A stretch of 64,000 nt of DNA from positions 1 through 64,000 of the forward strand of contig NZ_JAMYWQ010000023.1 of NCBI RefSeq assembly GCF_024160145.1. Reading direction: 5' to 3'. This document shows, piece by piece, positions 20,079 through 29,025 of the stretch; within the stretch, counting starts at the first letter, position 1; each line of letters begins with the position of its first letter. The notes beneath the pieces are model-generated. The model saw only the letters and a list, made by a program, of their open reading frames with translations. It was not told the DNA's origin and did no database searches. The stretch comes from Serratia nevei. Lineage in GTDB: Bacteria; Pseudomonadota; Gammaproteobacteria; Enterobacterales; Enterobacteriaceae. A program made the translations under genes and the position numbers.

Positions 20079-21284
20079 TCAGTCGGCCAGCAGATCGAGG
20101 GCGTGAGTCAACGCGCTGACCAGCGTATTGACGTCCTGTTGCGTATTGTAGGGAGCGAACGACGCGCGCAGCGTGCCACTGACGCCCAACGCCGCCATCA
20201 GCGGCTGCGCGCAATGTTGGCCGGCGCGCAGCGCAATGCCTTGCTCCGCCAGCAGCGTGACGATGTCGCTGTGGTGTACGCCGGCGATGTCGAACGCCAG
20301 CAGGCTGGAGCCGGAGCTACGGAAGCTGCGAAAGCCCGGCAGCTGCGCCAAACGCTGTTCCGCCTGGTTTGCCAGCTCGCGGCTGTAGCGTTCCGCCGCC
20401 GCCATATCCTGTTCGCTGAGCCAGGTGAGCGCGGCGGCCAATCCCAGCACGCCGGCGATGTTTGGCGTGCCGGCTTCGAAGCAGTGCGGCGGTTTTTGCG
20501 GGGTAAAACCGTCGAACGACGCCTGGGTCAGCATCTTGCCGCCGCCTTGCCAGGGGGCCATCTGCGCCAGCAGTTCGGCTTTGCCGTACAGCGCGCCGAT
20601 GCCGGTCGGGCCATACAGCTTGTGGCCGGAGAAGGCGTAGAAGTCGATGTCGAGCTGCCGTACGTCGGCCGGGCCGTGAACCACGCCCTGGGCGCCGTCG
20701 ATCATCACGCGTGCGCCGGCGGCATGTGCCTGAGCGATCGCCGGCGCCAGATCCGGGCAGCCGCCGGTGACGTTGGACATTTGCCCTAGCGCCAACAGGC
20801 GGGTTTTGTCGTTGAGCAGGGCGGGCAGCTGCGTCAGATCCGGCAGCCGATCGGCGCCGATAGGCAGTTTCACCACCCGCGCGCTGGTTTGTTCCGCCAC
20901 CATCAGCCAAGGGATCAGGTTGGCGTGGTGTTCTGCTTCGCTCACCAGAATTTCATCGCCCGGCTGCAGGCGCGGACGCAGGTAGCTCTGCGCCACCAGG
21001 TTGATCGCCTCGGTGGTGCCGCGCGTCCAGACGATGTCGTCGGCCGACGGCGCATTGATCAGCTGCGCCACCTGGCCGCGCGCCCGTTCGAAACGGGCGG
21101 TCAGATCCTGCGCCGCCCGGTGCTGGCTGCGGTGCACGGTGGCGGCGTCATCGCGATAAAATTGCTGCGTGGCGTCGATCACCGCCTGCGGTTTCAACGC
21201 GGTGGCGGCGCTGTCCAGATAGATGCCGTCCTGCGCGAGCGCGGGAAACTGTTGGCGAAAAAGGCTGGGGTTAAAAGGCGTCAT
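20079..21284 (-). CDS. csdA: Cysteine desulfurase CsdA
   Basis: CsdA, 401 residues, is a PLP-dependent cysteine desulfurase that releases sulfur from cysteine (also selenocysteine and cysteine sulfinate). The PLP lysine is Lys222 in [11 protein letters not shown] and the persulfide cysteine is Cys358 in RAGQHCAQP; both numbers match E. coli. It passes sulfur to CsdE and works with TcdA in ct6A formation. A class V aminotransferase fold spans the whole chain. Confidence 0.96.
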   Translation of the reverse strand: MTPFNPSLFRQQFPALAQDGIYLDSAATALKPQAVIDATQQFYRDDAATVHRSQHRAAQDLTARFERARGQVAQLINAPSADDIVWTRGTTEAINLVAQSYLRPRLQPGDEILVSEAEHHANLIPWLMVAEQTSARVVKLPIGADRLPDLTQLPALLNDKTRLLALGQMSNVTGGCPDLAPAIAQAHAAGARVMIDGAQGVVHGPADVRQLDIDFYAFSGHKLYGPTGIGALYGKAELLAQMAPWQGGGKMLTQASFDGFTPQKPPHCFEAGTPNIAGVLGLAAALTWLSEQDMAAAERYSRELANQAEQRLAQLPGFRSFRSSGSSLLAFDIAGVHHSDIVTLLAEQGIALRAGQHCAQPLMAALGVSGTLRASFAPYNTQQDVNTLVSALTHALDLLAD

Positions 21285-21479
21285 ACCCTGATTGTCACTG
21301 GCTTGAGTCGATGGGTGATCCTGTCCTATTTTGCCGCCGGAGACAAGCGCTCCGCCTATTAGGACTTATCGCCTGGCAAAATTTGGAAAGTTTGTTATGC
21401 TATTAAATGTGCGCTAACTAATCGCATCTATACACATAAAAGGTATTTATCAGCATTTAAAACTACAAAGGAGTCCTCA

Positions 21480-21704
21480 ATGAAGAAAACAGCCGCAGTT
21501 CTTTCTGCCCTGATGCTGACGTTCACCCTGGCCGCCTGTTCCAGTAACTACGTGATGCATACCAATGATGGACGCACCATTGTCGCTGACGGCAAGCCTA
21601 AAGTGGACAACGATACCGGCATGATCCGCTATAAAGACGCCAATGGCGTCGAGCAACAGATCAACCGCGCCGATGTGAAAGAGATGGTTGAAAGCAACCA
21701 GTAA
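21480..21704 (+). CDS. ygdI: Small lipoprotein YgdI (DUF903)
   Basis: A 74-residue lipoprotein of the YgdI/YgdR family. The signal peptide ends in LAAC (Cys20) with Ser at +2, predicting the outer membrane. The mature part is a small SH3-like beta domain (YVMHTNDGRTIVADGKPK). A strong AAAGGAG ribosome site is at 21467-21473. A possible promoter is CTGGCA (21373) and TATGCT (21396), 17 bp apart. Function unknown. It converges with gcvB and shares its terminator hairpin. Confidence 0.9.
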   Translation: MKKTAAVLSALMLTFTLAACSSNYVMHTNDGRTIVADGKPKVDNDTGMIRYKDANGVEQQINRADVKEMVESNQ

Positions 21705-21713
21705 CCGTCAGGC

Positions 21714-21743
21714 AAAAAAAAGCACCGCAAGTTTTGCGGTGCT
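21714..21743. terminator. Terminator of gcvB, shared with ygdI
   Basis: A perfect stem (AGCACCGCAA 21721-21730, TTGCGGTGCT 21734-21743) with a 3-base loop is flanked on the left by eight A, giving a U-run for the minus-strand RNA gcvB. It can also serve as a weaker terminator for ygdI on the plus strand. Confidence 0.85.
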
Positions 21744-21915
21744 GCATAAAATCACTATGGACAGACAGGGTAAATGTACAGGAAGTGAAAAAACAGTAGC
21801 CTAGCTACCATGTCCGGAATCGCCGGACAATTTGCAAACACAACATCACAACCACAAGCCAAAAGTTCATCGGCGTCCTCGACACCCACTCCCTTTTCGT
21901 TCCGGCCCGGGAAGT
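21714..21915 (-). ncRNA. gcvB: GcvB small regulatory RNA
   Basis: An Hfq-dependent sRNA of about 202 nt that, in enterobacteria, represses many amino-acid and peptide transport mRNAs. On the minus strand it begins ACTTCCCGGGCCGGAACG near 21915. The G/U-rich R1 seed is the complement of 21839-21857, and the conserved segments ACTTCCTGTACATTTACCC and TGTCTGTCCATAGTGATT precede the terminal hairpin and U-run. It is transcribed divergently from its activator gene gcvA, the same arrangement as in E. coli. Recognition is by recall of the E. coli sequence and is strong over most of the length. Confidence 0.93.
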
Positions 21916-21921
21916 GCCGCC

Positions 21922-21950
21922 ACTATAGGTATTTGCTGGCGCATCCTCAA
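21922..21950 (-). promoter_or_regulatory. gcvB promoter
   Basis: On the minus strand, -35 TTGAGG (21945-21950) and -10 TATAGT (21922-21927) are 17 bp apart, with the RNA start about 7 bases after the -10. GcvA/GcvR-dependent control is expected from the family; I did not identify a GcvA site. Confidence 0.65.
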
Positions 21951-21959
21951 CGGACAAAT

Positions 21960-21965
21960 TATAAT
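21960..21965 (+). promoter_or_regulatory. Candidate gcvA -10 element
   Basis: A perfect TATAAT lies at 21960-21965, in the 174-base gap between gcvB and gcvA and only 10 bases from the gcvB -35. No good -35 is seen at 16-18 bp, so the promoter is likely weak; GcvA is known to repress its own gene. Confidence 0.4.
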
Positions 21966-22089
21966 GGCTCGGATAAAAAAAACTAATGGCAATACGCCGT
22001 TAGCGTTTACCGATGGCTTGCCACGTAAAGCCGCCCGATTTTCGGCGCCGAATCATTCGGATTAATGTTACACAAAAGTAGCTAATTTA

Positions 22090-23007
22090 ATGTCTAAACG
22101 CTTACCTCCCCTCAATGCGCTGCGCGTGTTCGATGCGGCCGCTCGCCACCTGAGTTTCACCAAGGCGGCGGAAGAGCTGTTCGTGACTCAGGCCGCGGTG
22201 AGCCACCAGATCAAATCGCTGGAGGACTTCCTCGGGCTGAAGCTGTTTCGCCGGCGCAACCGCTCGCTGCTGCTGACCGAAGAGGGGCAAAGTTATTACC
22301 TCGATATCAAGGAGATCTTCTCTTCGATCAACGAGGCGACGCGCAAGCTGCAGGCACGCAGCGCCAAGGGGGCATTGACCGTCAGCCTGCCGCCGAGCTT
22401 CGCCATTCAGTGGCTGGTGCCGCGCCTGTCCGGCTTTAACTCAGCTTATCCGGGGATCGACGTGCGCATCCAGGCGGTGGATCGCGAAGAAGACAAGCTA
22501 GCGGACGACGTCGACGTGGCGATTTTCTACGGCCGTGGCAACTGGCCGGGGCTGCGTGCCGAGCGCCTGTATGCGGAATATCTGCTGCCGGTGTGTTCGC
22601 CGAGCCTGCTGACCGGCGATCATCCGCTGAAAACCGCCGAGGATCTGGCTTATCATACGCTGCTGCATGACGTTTCGCGCCGCGACTGGCTGGCCTATAC
22701 GCGCCAGCTGGGGTTGCAGCACATCAACGTGCAGCAGGGGCCGATCTTCAGCCACAGCGCCATGGTGGTGCAGGCGGCGGTACACGGCCAGGGCGTGGCG
22801 CTGGTGAACAACGTGATGGCGCAAACCGAGATTGAGGCCGGTCGCCTGGTGTGCCCGTTCAACGATGTGCTGGTCAGCAAAAACGCTTTTTATCTGGTAT
22901 GTCATGACAGCCAGGCAGAACTGGGTAAAATAGCCGCCTTCCGGCAGTGGATCCTGGCGCGCGCCGCCAGCGAACAAGAGAAGTTCCGCTTCCGCTACGA
23001 ACAATAA
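22090..23007 (+). CDS. gcvA: LysR-family transcriptional regulator GcvA
   Basis: GcvA, 305 residues as in E. coli, regulates the glycine cleavage operon gcvTHP and activates gcvB. The N-terminal winged helix-turn-helix is at about residues 8-66 (ALRVFDAAARHLSFTKAAEE, TQAAVSHQIKSLE), followed by a periplasmic-binding-like effector domain. In the family, glycine and purine signals act through GcvR and PurR. It sits divergent to gcvB, a strong confirmation of identity. A GC hairpin terminator follows. Confidence 0.96.
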   Translation: MSKRLPPLNALRVFDAAARHLSFTKAAEELFVTQAAVSHQIKSLEDFLGLKLFRRRNRSLLLTEEGQSYYLDIKEIFSSINEATRKLQARSAKGALTVSLPPSFAIQWLVPRLSGFNSAYPGIDVRIQAVDREEDKLADDVDVAIFYGRGNWPGLRAERLYAEYLLPVCSPSLLTGDHPLKTAEDLAYHTLLHDVSRRDWLAYTRQLGLQHINVQQGPIFSHSAMVVQAAVHGQGVALVNNVMAQTEIEAGRLVCPFNDVLVSKNAFYLVCHDSQAELGKIAAFRQWILARAASEQEKFRFRYEQ

Positions 23008-23009
23008 GG

Positions 23010-23042
23010 CCGGCCGCCGCCTTGCTGCGGCCGGTGATTTTT
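23010..23042 (+). terminator. Rho-independent terminator after gcvA
   Basis: The stem CCGGCCGC (23010-23017) / GCGGCCGG (23027-23034) with a 9-base loop is followed by TGATTTTT. It lies between gcvA and ygdD. Confidence 0.6.
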
Positions 23043-23058
23043 AATGGGATAGATCACG

Positions 23059-23454
23059 ATGAGCAGCCGTTCCATGCTGGTTTTCGCCGCTATCAGCGGC
23101 TTTGTGTTTGTCGCGTTGGGCGCATTCGGCGCGCATGTGTTAAGCGGTACGCTCGGCGCCAACGAAATGGCCTGGATCCGCACCGGGCTGGAATATCAGG
23201 GATTCCACACCCTGGCCATCCTGGCGCTGGCGGTCGCGATGCAGCGCCGCGTGAGCCTGTGGTTTTACTGGAGCGGGGCGCTGTTGGCGTTCGGCACCGT
23301 GTTGTTCAGCGGCAGCCTCTATTGCCTGGCGCTGTCGCACCTGAAGGTCTGGGTTTATATCACGCCGGTTGGCGGCGTGTGCTTCCTGATCGGCTGGATA
23401 TTGATGTTGATTGGCGCTTTGCGTCTGAGGAAAAAGGCCGAGCGCCATGAATAA
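23059..23454 (+). CDS. ygdD: Inner-membrane protein YgdD (DUF423)
   Basis: A 131-residue membrane protein with about four hydrophobic helices: [20 protein letters not shown] at the start, then [13 protein letters not shown], a third in [19 protein letters not shown], and [17 protein letters not shown] at the end. The GAFGAH sequence after helix 1 is typical of the DUF423 family. Its function is unknown. It overlaps rlmM by 8 bases, so the two are co-transcribed and probably coupled in translation. Confidence 0.9.
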   Translation: MSSRSMLVFAAISGFVFVALGAFGAHVLSGTLGANEMAWIRTGLEYQGFHTLAILALAVAMQRRVSLWFYWSGALLAFGTVLFSGSLYCLALSHLKVWVYITPVGGVCFLIGWILMLIGALRLRKKAERHE

Positions 23455-24550
23455 GATTGCGTTGTACTGCCGCCCCGGCTTTGAAAAAGAGTGTGCGGCG
23501 GAGATCACCGACAAAGCCGCCCAGCGGGAGATTTACGGCTTTGCACGGGTAAAAGAGCACAGCGGTTACGTGCTGTTCGAATGCTATCAGCCGGACGATG
23601 CCGACCGCCTGGCGCGGGAAATTCCGTTCCGCGAACTGATTTTCGCCCGCCAGATGATCGTGGTGGGCGAGCTGCTGCGCGATCTGCCGCCGGAAGATCG
23701 GGTATCGCCGATCGTCGGCATGCTGATCGGCGTGGTGGATCGTGGCGGCGAGCTGCGGGTGGAAGTGCCGGACACCAACGAAAGCAAAGAGCTGATGAAG
23801 TTCTGCCGCAAGCTGACGGTGCCGCTGCGCGCCGCGATGCGCGAGCAGAAGGTGCTGATGGCGCGTGAGAACCCGACTCGCCCGGTGGTGCACGTGTTTT
23901 TCATCGCGCCGGGCTGCTGCTACGTCGGCTACTCCTACAGCAACAATAACTCGCCGTTCTACATGGGCATTCCGCGTCTGCGCTTCCCGGCTGATGCGCC
24001 GAGCCGTTCGACGCTAAAGCTGGAAGAAGCGTTCCACGTGTTCATCCCCGCCGATGAGTGGGACGAACGCCTGGCCAGCGGCATGCACGCGGTCGATCTG
24101 GGCGCCTGCCCGGGCGGCTGGACCTATCAGCTGGTGAAACGCAGCATGATGGTGCACTCGGTGGATAACGGCCCGATGGCGCCGAGCCTGATGGAAACCG
24201 GCCAGGTGACGCACCACCGCGCCGACGGCTTCAAGTTCGAGCCGAACAGCAGCAAGATCTACTGGCTGGTGTGCGACATGGTGGAGAAACCGGCGAAGGT
24301 GACCAGCCTGATGATTCAGTGGCTGGTGAAAGGCTGGTGCCGCGAAGCGATCTTTAACCTCAAGCTGCCGATGAAAAAGCGCTATGAGGAAGTGTCGCAA
24401 AACCTGATGAGCATCCGCGAAGCGCTGGGCGCCGCCGGCATCAGCGCCGAAGTGCACGCCAAGCAGCTGTATCACGACCGCGAAGAGATCACCGTGCACG
24501 TGCGCCGCATGTGGTCGGCGACGCCGGGCCGGCGCGACGAGCGCGATTAA
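23447..24550 (+). CDS. rlmM: 23S rRNA 2'-O-methyltransferase RlmM (C2498)
   Basis: RlmM (YgdE), 367 residues, uses SAM to methylate the 2'-O of C2498 in 23S rRNA. An N-terminal THUMP-like RNA-binding part is followed by a Rossmann methyltransferase; the SAM motif is [16 protein letters not shown] at about residues 217-232. The K-D-K-E type catalytic residues fit in the following segments ([15 protein letters not shown]). The ATG lies inside the end of ygdD. Confidence 0.95.
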   Translation: MNKIALYCRPGFEKECAAEITDKAAQREIYGFARVKEHSGYVLFECYQPDDADRLAREIPFRELIFARQMIVVGELLRDLPPEDRVSPIVGMLIGVVDRGGELRVEVPDTNESKELMKFCRKLTVPLRAAMREQKVLMARENPTRPVVHVFFIAPGCCYVGYSYSNNNSPFYMGIPRLRFPADAPSRSTLKLEEAFHVFIPADEWDERLASGMHAVDLGACPGGWTYQLVKRSMMVHSVDNGPMAPSLMETGQVTHHRADGFKFEPNSSKIYWLVCDMVEKPAKVTSLMIQWLVKGWCREAIFNLKLPMKKRYEEVSQNLMSIREALGAAGISAEVHAKQLYHDREEITVHVRRMWSATPGRRDERD

Positions 24551-24567
24551 TCGCGTTAAGCTTGATG

Positions 24568-24597
24568 AAGGGCGCTGCTTGCAGCGCCCTTATTGTA
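24568..24597. terminator. Bidirectional terminator between rlmM and xni
   Basis: An 11-bp perfect stem (AAGGGCGCTGC 24568-24578, GCAGCGCCCTT 24581-24591) has a two-base TT in the loop and is followed by ATTGT. The xni stop codon lies within its right edge. It separates two convergent genes. Confidence 0.65.
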
Positions 24598-25348
24598 TCG
24601 GCAGGCGCAGCTGCTGCAGGTTGCCGTCCAGCGACAGATCGGTGCGCAGCGTGGCGACTTGCTTGCTGACGTAGGCCAGCTCGCGGTGCTGCTCCAGCTT
24701 ACCTCGCCATTTCTCCGGCACCTGCTCCAGGTGCTGATAAATCCCGTCCAGGCTGCCCGACTGCTGCAACAGCAGCACGGCGGTTTTCGGCCCGATGCCG
24801 GCCACGCCGGGGATCTTGCTGCTGCCGATCCCCGCCAGCCCCCAGTAGTCCGGCAGCTGTTGCGGCTGCACGCCGAATTCCTGCTGCACGAAGGGCATAT
24901 CCAGCCAGCGTTTCTGGAAGTAGTCGCGGATCTGCACGTTCGGCGCCAGCAGCTGGCAGTAGCCTTTGTCGGTGGAGACGATGGTCACCTGGTGGCCGCC
25001 GCCGGCGACCTTCGCCGCCAGCGTGGCCGCCAGATCGTCCGCCTCGTTGCCGGGAGAATGCCAGCTGGCGACGCCCAGTTCGGCGAAGGCCTCGCGCAGC
25101 TGCGGCATCTCCTGCTGCAGGTTTTCCGGCATCGGCGAGCGCCCGGCCTTGTAGTCCGGCAGAATTTGGTGGCGCCAGCTGTCGCGGCGATCGTCCTCGT
25201 CGAAGACCGCCACCGCGTGGGTCGGGCGGCTGTGCTGTATCAGCTGCTGCAGCGCGTGGCGGCAGGCGTTGACGCAAGGGGAGCCCTGCACGGCGTGAAT
25301 GCGGCGGATGAGGTTCAGGGCGTCGACAATCAGTAGGTGTATCATCAT
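24590..25348 (-). CDS. xni: Flap endonuclease Xni (exonuclease IX)
   Basis: Xni (YgdG), 252 residues, is a FEN-family protein related to the 5' nuclease domain of Pol I. It is reported to act as a flap endonuclease on DNA branches and lacks some metal ligands of PolA. The N-terminal acidic site [15 protein letters not shown], the conserved [22 protein letters not shown], and the helix-hairpin-helix region [18 protein letters not shown] are all visible. The start ATGATG at 25348 is ambiguous by one codon. Confidence 0.94.
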   Translation of the reverse strand: MMIHLLIVDALNLIRRIHAVQGSPCVNACRHALQQLIQHSRPTHAVAVFDEDDRRDSWRHQILPDYKAGRSPMPENLQQEMPQLREAFAELGVASWHSPGNEADDLAATLAAKVAGGGHQVTIVSTDKGYCQLLAPNVQIRDYFQKRWLDMPFVQQEFGVQPQQLPDYWGLAGIGSSKIPGVAGIGPKTAVLLLQQSGSLDGIYQHLEQVPEKWRGKLEQHRELAYVSKQVATLRTDLSLDGNLQQLRLPIQ

Positions 25349-25362
25349 GGGCGGTAAGGTCA

Positions 25363-25391
25363 GAAAAAACAGGGCGGCTGTTACGCCGCCC
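25363..25391 (-). terminator. Rho-independent terminator between ppnN and xni
   Basis: On the minus strand GGGCGGC and GCCGCCC (25372-25378 with 25385-25391) form a stem followed by TGTTTTTT. It ends the ppnN transcript, so xni probably has its own promoter or relies on readthrough. Confidence 0.65.
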
Positions 25392-25402
25392 GGGATTGAG
25401 GG

Positions 25403-26767
25403 TCAGGCTACGATTTCGTAGCAGGGCACATAGGCGCTGCCCGGCAGCTTCATGCGGTGCTGGGCGACAAAGCCCTGCAGCAGGCTGTCCATCTGCTTCA
25501 TCATCTGCGGTTCGCCGTGCAGCTTGTACGGGCCGAACTGCTCGATGGCGTGGATGCCGTTTTCCTTCACGTTGCCGGCCACGATGCCGGAGAACGCGCG
25601 GCGCAGCGCGGCGGCCAATTGCTCCGGCGGCTGATTCGGATACAGGTTGAGGTTCGCCATGTTCTCATGGGTCGGCTCAAACGGCAGCTGCAGATCCGGC
25701 GCGATACGGATCGACCAGTTGAAGCTGTAGGCGTCGCCGGTGTTGCGGCGGTTTTCCTTCACCAGCGGCATGGCTTGCTTCATCTGCCGCGCCACTTCCG
25801 CCGGATCGTCGATGATGATGGTGTAGTGGCGGCGTGCTTCGTCGCCCAGCGTGTTCATGATGAACTCGTCCAGCACGCGGAAGTAATCGGCGCTCTCTTT
25901 CGGCCCGGTCAGGATCAGCGGCAGCACCTGTTCGCTGTTTTCCGGGTTCATCAGGATACCCAGCAGGTACAGCAGCTCTTCGGCGGTGCCGACGCCGCCC
26001 GGGAAGATGATGATGCCGTGCGCGATGCGCACGAAGGCTTCCAGGCGTTTTTCGATGTCCGGCATGATCACCAGCTCGTTGACCAGCGGGTTAGGCGGCT
26101 CGGCGGCGATGATCGACGGCTCGGTCATGCCGATGAAGCGGCTGTTGCGGTAACGCTGCTGCGCGTGACCGACCGCCGCGCCTTTCATCGGCGCTTCCAT
26201 GGCGCCCGGCCCGCAGCCGGTACAGATGTTCAGCTCGCGCAGGCCCAGCTGGCTGCCGACCTTGCGCGCGTACAGGTATTCGTTTTCGTTGATCGAATGG
26301 CCGCCCCAGCACACCACCATATTGGGATCTTCATCCAGATGCAGCGTGCGTGCATTGCGCAGGATCGAAAACACCAGGTTGGTGATGTGGGCCGAGTTTT
26401 CCAGGTTCAGGTGCTGGAAACGGCCGGCGCTGGCGATTTGGCCGTGCACGAACAGGATATCGCGCAGCACGGCGAACAGGTTGGCCTGCAGCGAGCGGAT
26501 GATACGGCCGTCGACGAATGCCTCTTCCGGCGGGTTGACCAACTCCAGTTTCACCCCGCGCTCACGGCGCAGCACGTTGATGTCGAAGGTTTCATAGCGC
26601 GACAGCAGCTGCTTGCTGTTGTCGGTTTGGCTGCCGGAGTTCAACACGGCCAGCGAACAGTTGCGAAACAGGCGGTACAGGTCGCTGCTGGCGGTGCGCT
26701 TCAGCATGTCTACTTCCAGCTGCGACAATAAATCCATAGAGCCAAGCGGGCTGATGTGTGTAATCAA
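25403..26767 (-). CDS. ppnN: Pyrimidine/purine 5'-nucleotide nucleosidase PpnN
   Basis: PpnN (YgdH), 454 residues as in E. coli, hydrolyses nucleoside 5'-monophosphates to base and ribose-5-phosphate; the E. coli enzyme is stimulated by (p)ppGpp. The lysine-decarboxylase-like (LOG) core is seen in [36 protein letters not shown] and the PGGVGTAEE motif ([14 protein letters not shown]). The start is a TTG at 26767 with AAAGGAG 6 bases upstream, the same rare start codon E. coli uses. It lies downstream of queF on the same strand. Confidence 0.94.
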   Translation of the reverse strand: MITHISPLGSMDLLSQLEVDMLKRTASSDLYRLFRNCSLAVLNSGSQTDNSKQLLSRYETFDINVLRRERGVKLELVNPPEEAFVDGRIIRSLQANLFAVLRDILFVHGQIASAGRFQHLNLENSAHITNLVFSILRNARTLHLDEDPNMVVCWGGHSINENEYLYARKVGSQLGLRELNICTGCGPGAMEAPMKGAAVGHAQQRYRNSRFIGMTEPSIIAAEPPNPLVNELVIMPDIEKRLEAFVRIAHGIIIFPGGVGTAEELLYLLGILMNPENSEQVLPLILTGPKESADYFRVLDEFIMNTLGDEARRHYTIIIDDPAEVARQMKQAMPLVKENRRNTGDAYSFNWSIRIAPDLQLPFEPTHENMANLNLYPNQPPEQLAAALRRAFSGIVAGNVKENGIHAIEQFGPYKLHGEPQMMKQMDSLLQGFVAQHRMKLPGSAYVPCYEIVA

Positions 26768-26959
26768 GGTAACTCCTTTGCACCCGGTGCGGGGCGGTAG
26801 TAATCCATACGCAGCAAAACAGCATCTCGTTATGGTTGGCGTGCTGCGGCAAAGCGGGCGCTCTGCCCGGCCGCAGCCTCGTTTTAACCTTACCGCCGTC
26901 CCTGTACTTTTACCAACATAAACCGCTCGTTAGCTCAGTTGTTGAGCAATGTTTCGCAC
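26768..26959 (-). other. queF-ppnN intergenic region with tRNA-like fragment
   Basis: The 192 bases between the queF stop and the ppnN start hold no gene that I can support. At 26927-26941 is TCGTTAGCTCAGTTG, identical to the D-arm region of many lysine-type tRNAs. It is followed by TTGAGCA, so a D-arm-like hairpin is possible, but no anticodon or T arm follows. The ppnN promoter must lie in this stretch or upstream. Confidence 0.35.
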
Positions 26960-27805
26960 TTATTGGCGCGCCAGGCGGCCGTGCCCGGGAGCGAAGGCGA
27001 CGTTGCTGCGCCACGGGTTGATATCCAGCCCGCCGCGGCGGGTGTAGCGGGCGTAGACCGTCAGGCTTTGCGGCCGGCAATAGCGCAGCAGATCGTTGAA
27101 GATGCGCTCGACGCACTGCTCGTGGAATTCGTTGTGGTGGCGGAAGGAAACCAGGTAACGCAGCAGCGCTTCGCGATCAATCTTACCGCCGCAGTAGCTT
27201 ATCTGCACCGAGCCCCAGTCCGGCTGATGAGTGATCAGGCAGTTGGACTTCAGCAGATGGCTGACCAAGTGCTCTTCCACCACCTCTTCACCGGCGGCGT
27301 CCAGCAGGTAGTCGGCGTTGAACGCATAGTTGTCGATGCGGATATCCTGCTGGTCGATGCAGTCGCCGGCCAGACGGGCGATCGGCGTGCCTTCCAGCTG
27401 CTCGACGCTGAACAGGGTGACGCTCACCTCGCCCTGGGCGCAGGCGGACAGATCGCGCTGCAGCGTGCTGCGTACCGTTTCCCAATCGGCAAACGGGGTC
27501 TGGTTGAAGCTGTTGAGGTACAGCTTGAAGCTTTTCGATTCGATCAGGTTCAGGCTGTCGGCGTTGAGGCTGATTTCGCCGACCGCCACCTGCGGCAGTC
27601 CGTTGGCGTTCAGCCAGGAGAGCTCGTACAGCGTCCAGATGTCCGCGCCGTGGAAGGGCAGATTATCGGAGTACAGCCCCAGCGGCTCGCGGTTCATGCT
27701 GCGCGGCACCGCCTGCAGCAGCGAGGCGTCGTAGCGATCGCGGTAGGCGGTAGGTTTGCCCAACGTCAGCCCCGACAGGGCCTGGTGGTCTTGATAGGAG
27801 GACAT
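26960..27805 (-). CDS. queF: NADPH-dependent 7-cyano-7-deazaguanine reductase QueF
   Basis: QueF, 281 residues, reduces preQ0 to preQ1 in queuosine biosynthesis. It is the long, two-domain type with the nucleophile Cys189 in [14 protein letters not shown] and the nearby Asp196 in the C-terminal domain; the [11 protein letters not shown] substrate motif lies in the N-terminal half. A GAGGTGA ribosome site precedes the ATG at 27805. It is divergent from syd with a 63-base gap. Confidence 0.96.
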   Translation of the reverse strand: MSSYQDHQALSGLTLGKPTAYRDRYDASLLQAVPRSMNREPLGLYSDNLPFHGADIWTLYELSWLNANGLPQVAVGEISLNADSLNLIESKSFKLYLNSFNQTPFADWETVRSTLQRDLSACAQGEVSVTLFSVEQLEGTPIARLAGDCIDQQDIRIDNYAFNADYLLDAAGEEVVEEHLVSHLLKSNCLITHQPDWGSVQISYCGGKIDREALLRYLVSFRHHNEFHEQCVERIFNDLLRYCRPQSLTVYARYTRRGGLDINPWRSNVAFAPGHGRLARQ

Positions 27806-27808
27806 CTG

Positions 27809-27837
27809 CTGTCACCTCGGTCAGAGATAGGTACAAT
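27809..27837 (+). promoter_or_regulatory. Candidate syd promoter
   Basis: A -35-like CTGTCA (27809-27814) and a -10 TACAAT (27832-27837) are 17 bp apart, 31 bases before the syd ATG. It overlaps the queF ribosome site on the other strand. Confidence 0.45.
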
Positions 27838-27868
27838 GGCCGTCAGTTTAACGTATGCGAGAAAGAAT

Positions 27869-28417
27869 ATGGACCATGATGTATCGCACGCTCTGCGTGA
27901 ATTCACTCAACGCTATGTCGAGTTGTGGCAGCAAGAGCGCGGTCACGCGCCGGCCAGCCAGGCGCTGTATGGCGTACCGTCGCCCTGCATCGTGGAGAAC
28001 CGCGAGGACGAAGTGCTGTGGCTGCCGCGGCCTTTCGAACCGGCGGCGACGCTGGAGAAAGTTGAAACCGCGCTGGAGCTGCGTTTGCAGCCGGACGCTC
28101 ACCGTTTCTACACGCAGCAATACGCCGGCGACATGGGCGCGCAGTTCGGTGAGCATCGCCTGAGCCTGCTGCAGGTCTGGAGCGAAGAGGATTTTATCCG
28201 CCTGCAGGAGAATCTGATCGGCCATCTGGTGACGCAAAAACGTCTCAAGCTGTCGCCGACGCTGTTCCTGGCGACCACCGAATCCGAGATGACGATGGTG
28301 TCGCTGTGCAACGTCAGCGGCAATGTGGTGTTGGAACAGTTCGGCAGCGATAAGCGCACCCTGCTGGCGGCGACGCTGGGGAATTTCCTTGATGCGCTGC
28401 GCCCGGTGTTGGACTGA
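27869..28417 (+). CDS. syd: SecY-interacting protein Syd
   Basis: Syd, 182 residues (E. coli 181), is a cytosolic protein that binds the SecY translocon face and is thought to proofread SecYEG assembly. Conserved blocks are [34 protein letters not shown] and [21 protein letters not shown]. The ATG at 27869 (MDHDVSHAL) follows GAGAAAGA; the long in-frame extension upstream to 26939 is read through antisense queF and is rejected. csrB follows, as in E. coli, where csrB also adjoins syd. Confidence 0.95.
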   Translation: MDHDVSHALREFTQRYVELWQQERGHAPASQALYGVPSPCIVENREDEVLWLPRPFEPAATLEKVETALELRLQPDAHRFYTQQYAGDMGAQFGEHRLSLLQVWSEEDFIRLQENLIGHLVTQKRLKLSPTLFLATTESEMTMVSLCNVSGNVVLEQFGSDKRTLLAATLGNFLDALRPVLD

Positions 28418-28440
28418 ATCGCGACGGATTCGCCGCCGCC

Positions 28441-28483
28441 CGTGTGAGAGATCTCTCACACGGTCTGTGAGAGATCGCTCTTA
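28441..28483 (+). promoter_or_regulatory. Paired UvrY/GacA-type inverted repeats upstream of csrB
   Basis: A perfect 22-bp palindrome spans 28441-28462 and is centred on the half-site TGTGAGAG; its central 18 bp (28443-28460) closely match the UvrY site known upstream of E. coli csrB. A second, imperfect copy follows at 28466-28483 (TGTGAGAG, then GCTCTTA). Phosphorylated UvrY (BarA-UvrY system) is expected to activate csrB from here, about 90-130 bases upstream of the RNA. Confidence 0.75.
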
Positions 28484-28570
28484 ATTTTTCCCGCCTTTCT
28501 TCAGGCTATGAGATTATTGTTATCCAGATCAATTGGTTAGAATTTCTTTAGGATAACTCTTAGTCTTAAT

Positions 28571-28984
28571 TTGGTGTGAGACAGCGCCCAAACCCTTGTG
28601 ATTCCGGGAAATTTAAGCGATCTTATCCTTACCGGAACGGAACCGGCGGAGCAGGAAAGCATCAGGATGATGCAGCTTCAGGAAGAAGAAAGGGATGCGC
28701 TCAGGCAAGAGCGAAGGATGGCGTCAGGAGATGCCCAGGATGTTTCAGGATAGAAACCAGGGACACCTCCAGGACGGAGATTGAGAGCCGGCACAGGACT
28801 GTCGGCGGGTCAGGAAGGCTGAGGAACCGCGTCAGGACGATGCTGCAGGATGATGCAAGGACCACTTGGTCAGGATGGCCGCAGGAAAAGTTTTCAAGGA
28901 TTGAGCAGGGAGCACGCTGTGTAGCGGGATTGCTATAAAACGAACCGGGGGCACTGTTAACGCAGTGCCCCCAACTTTTGTTTT
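28571..28984 (+). ncRNA. csrB: CsrB regulatory RNA (CsrA-sequestering)
   Basis: A GGA-rich RNA of about 400 nt that binds and titrates CsrA, relieving its control of carbon storage, motility and biofilm mRNAs. From about 28600 to 28930 I count about 26 GGA triplets, many as CAGGA(T/C)G in hairpin loops. Segments such as GGACACCTCCAGGA, GGAAAAGTT and TCAAGGATTGAGCAGGGAGC match E. coli CsrB, and the 3' end ACGAACCGGGGGCACTG forms the terminator. Its place between syd and yqcC supports it. The 5' end is estimated, not defined; a weak -10 (CTTAAT, 28565) is near. Confidence 0.93.
28947..28984 (+). terminator. Rho-independent terminator of csrB
   Basis: A perfect 10-bp stem (GGGGGCACTG 28947-28956, CAGTGCCCCC 28963-28972) with loop TTAACG is followed by AACTTTTGTTTT. 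Confidence 0.9.
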
Positions 28985-29025
28985 ATCCCGCCGCGCGTGC
29001 GCCCCGTCTTAATTCCTCTTCAGCG

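Noticed and set aside
21964-22065. Possible 33-residue peptide starting in the gcvA leader (MARIKKTNGNTP)
   Set aside because: Its ATG overlaps the likely gcvA -10, no ribosome site is visible, and I know of no family member.
28576-28938. 120-codon frame across the GGA-rich region after syd
   Set aside because: It lies inside csrB; the GGA repeats, conserved blocks and terminator indicate an RNA gene, and there is no ribosome site.
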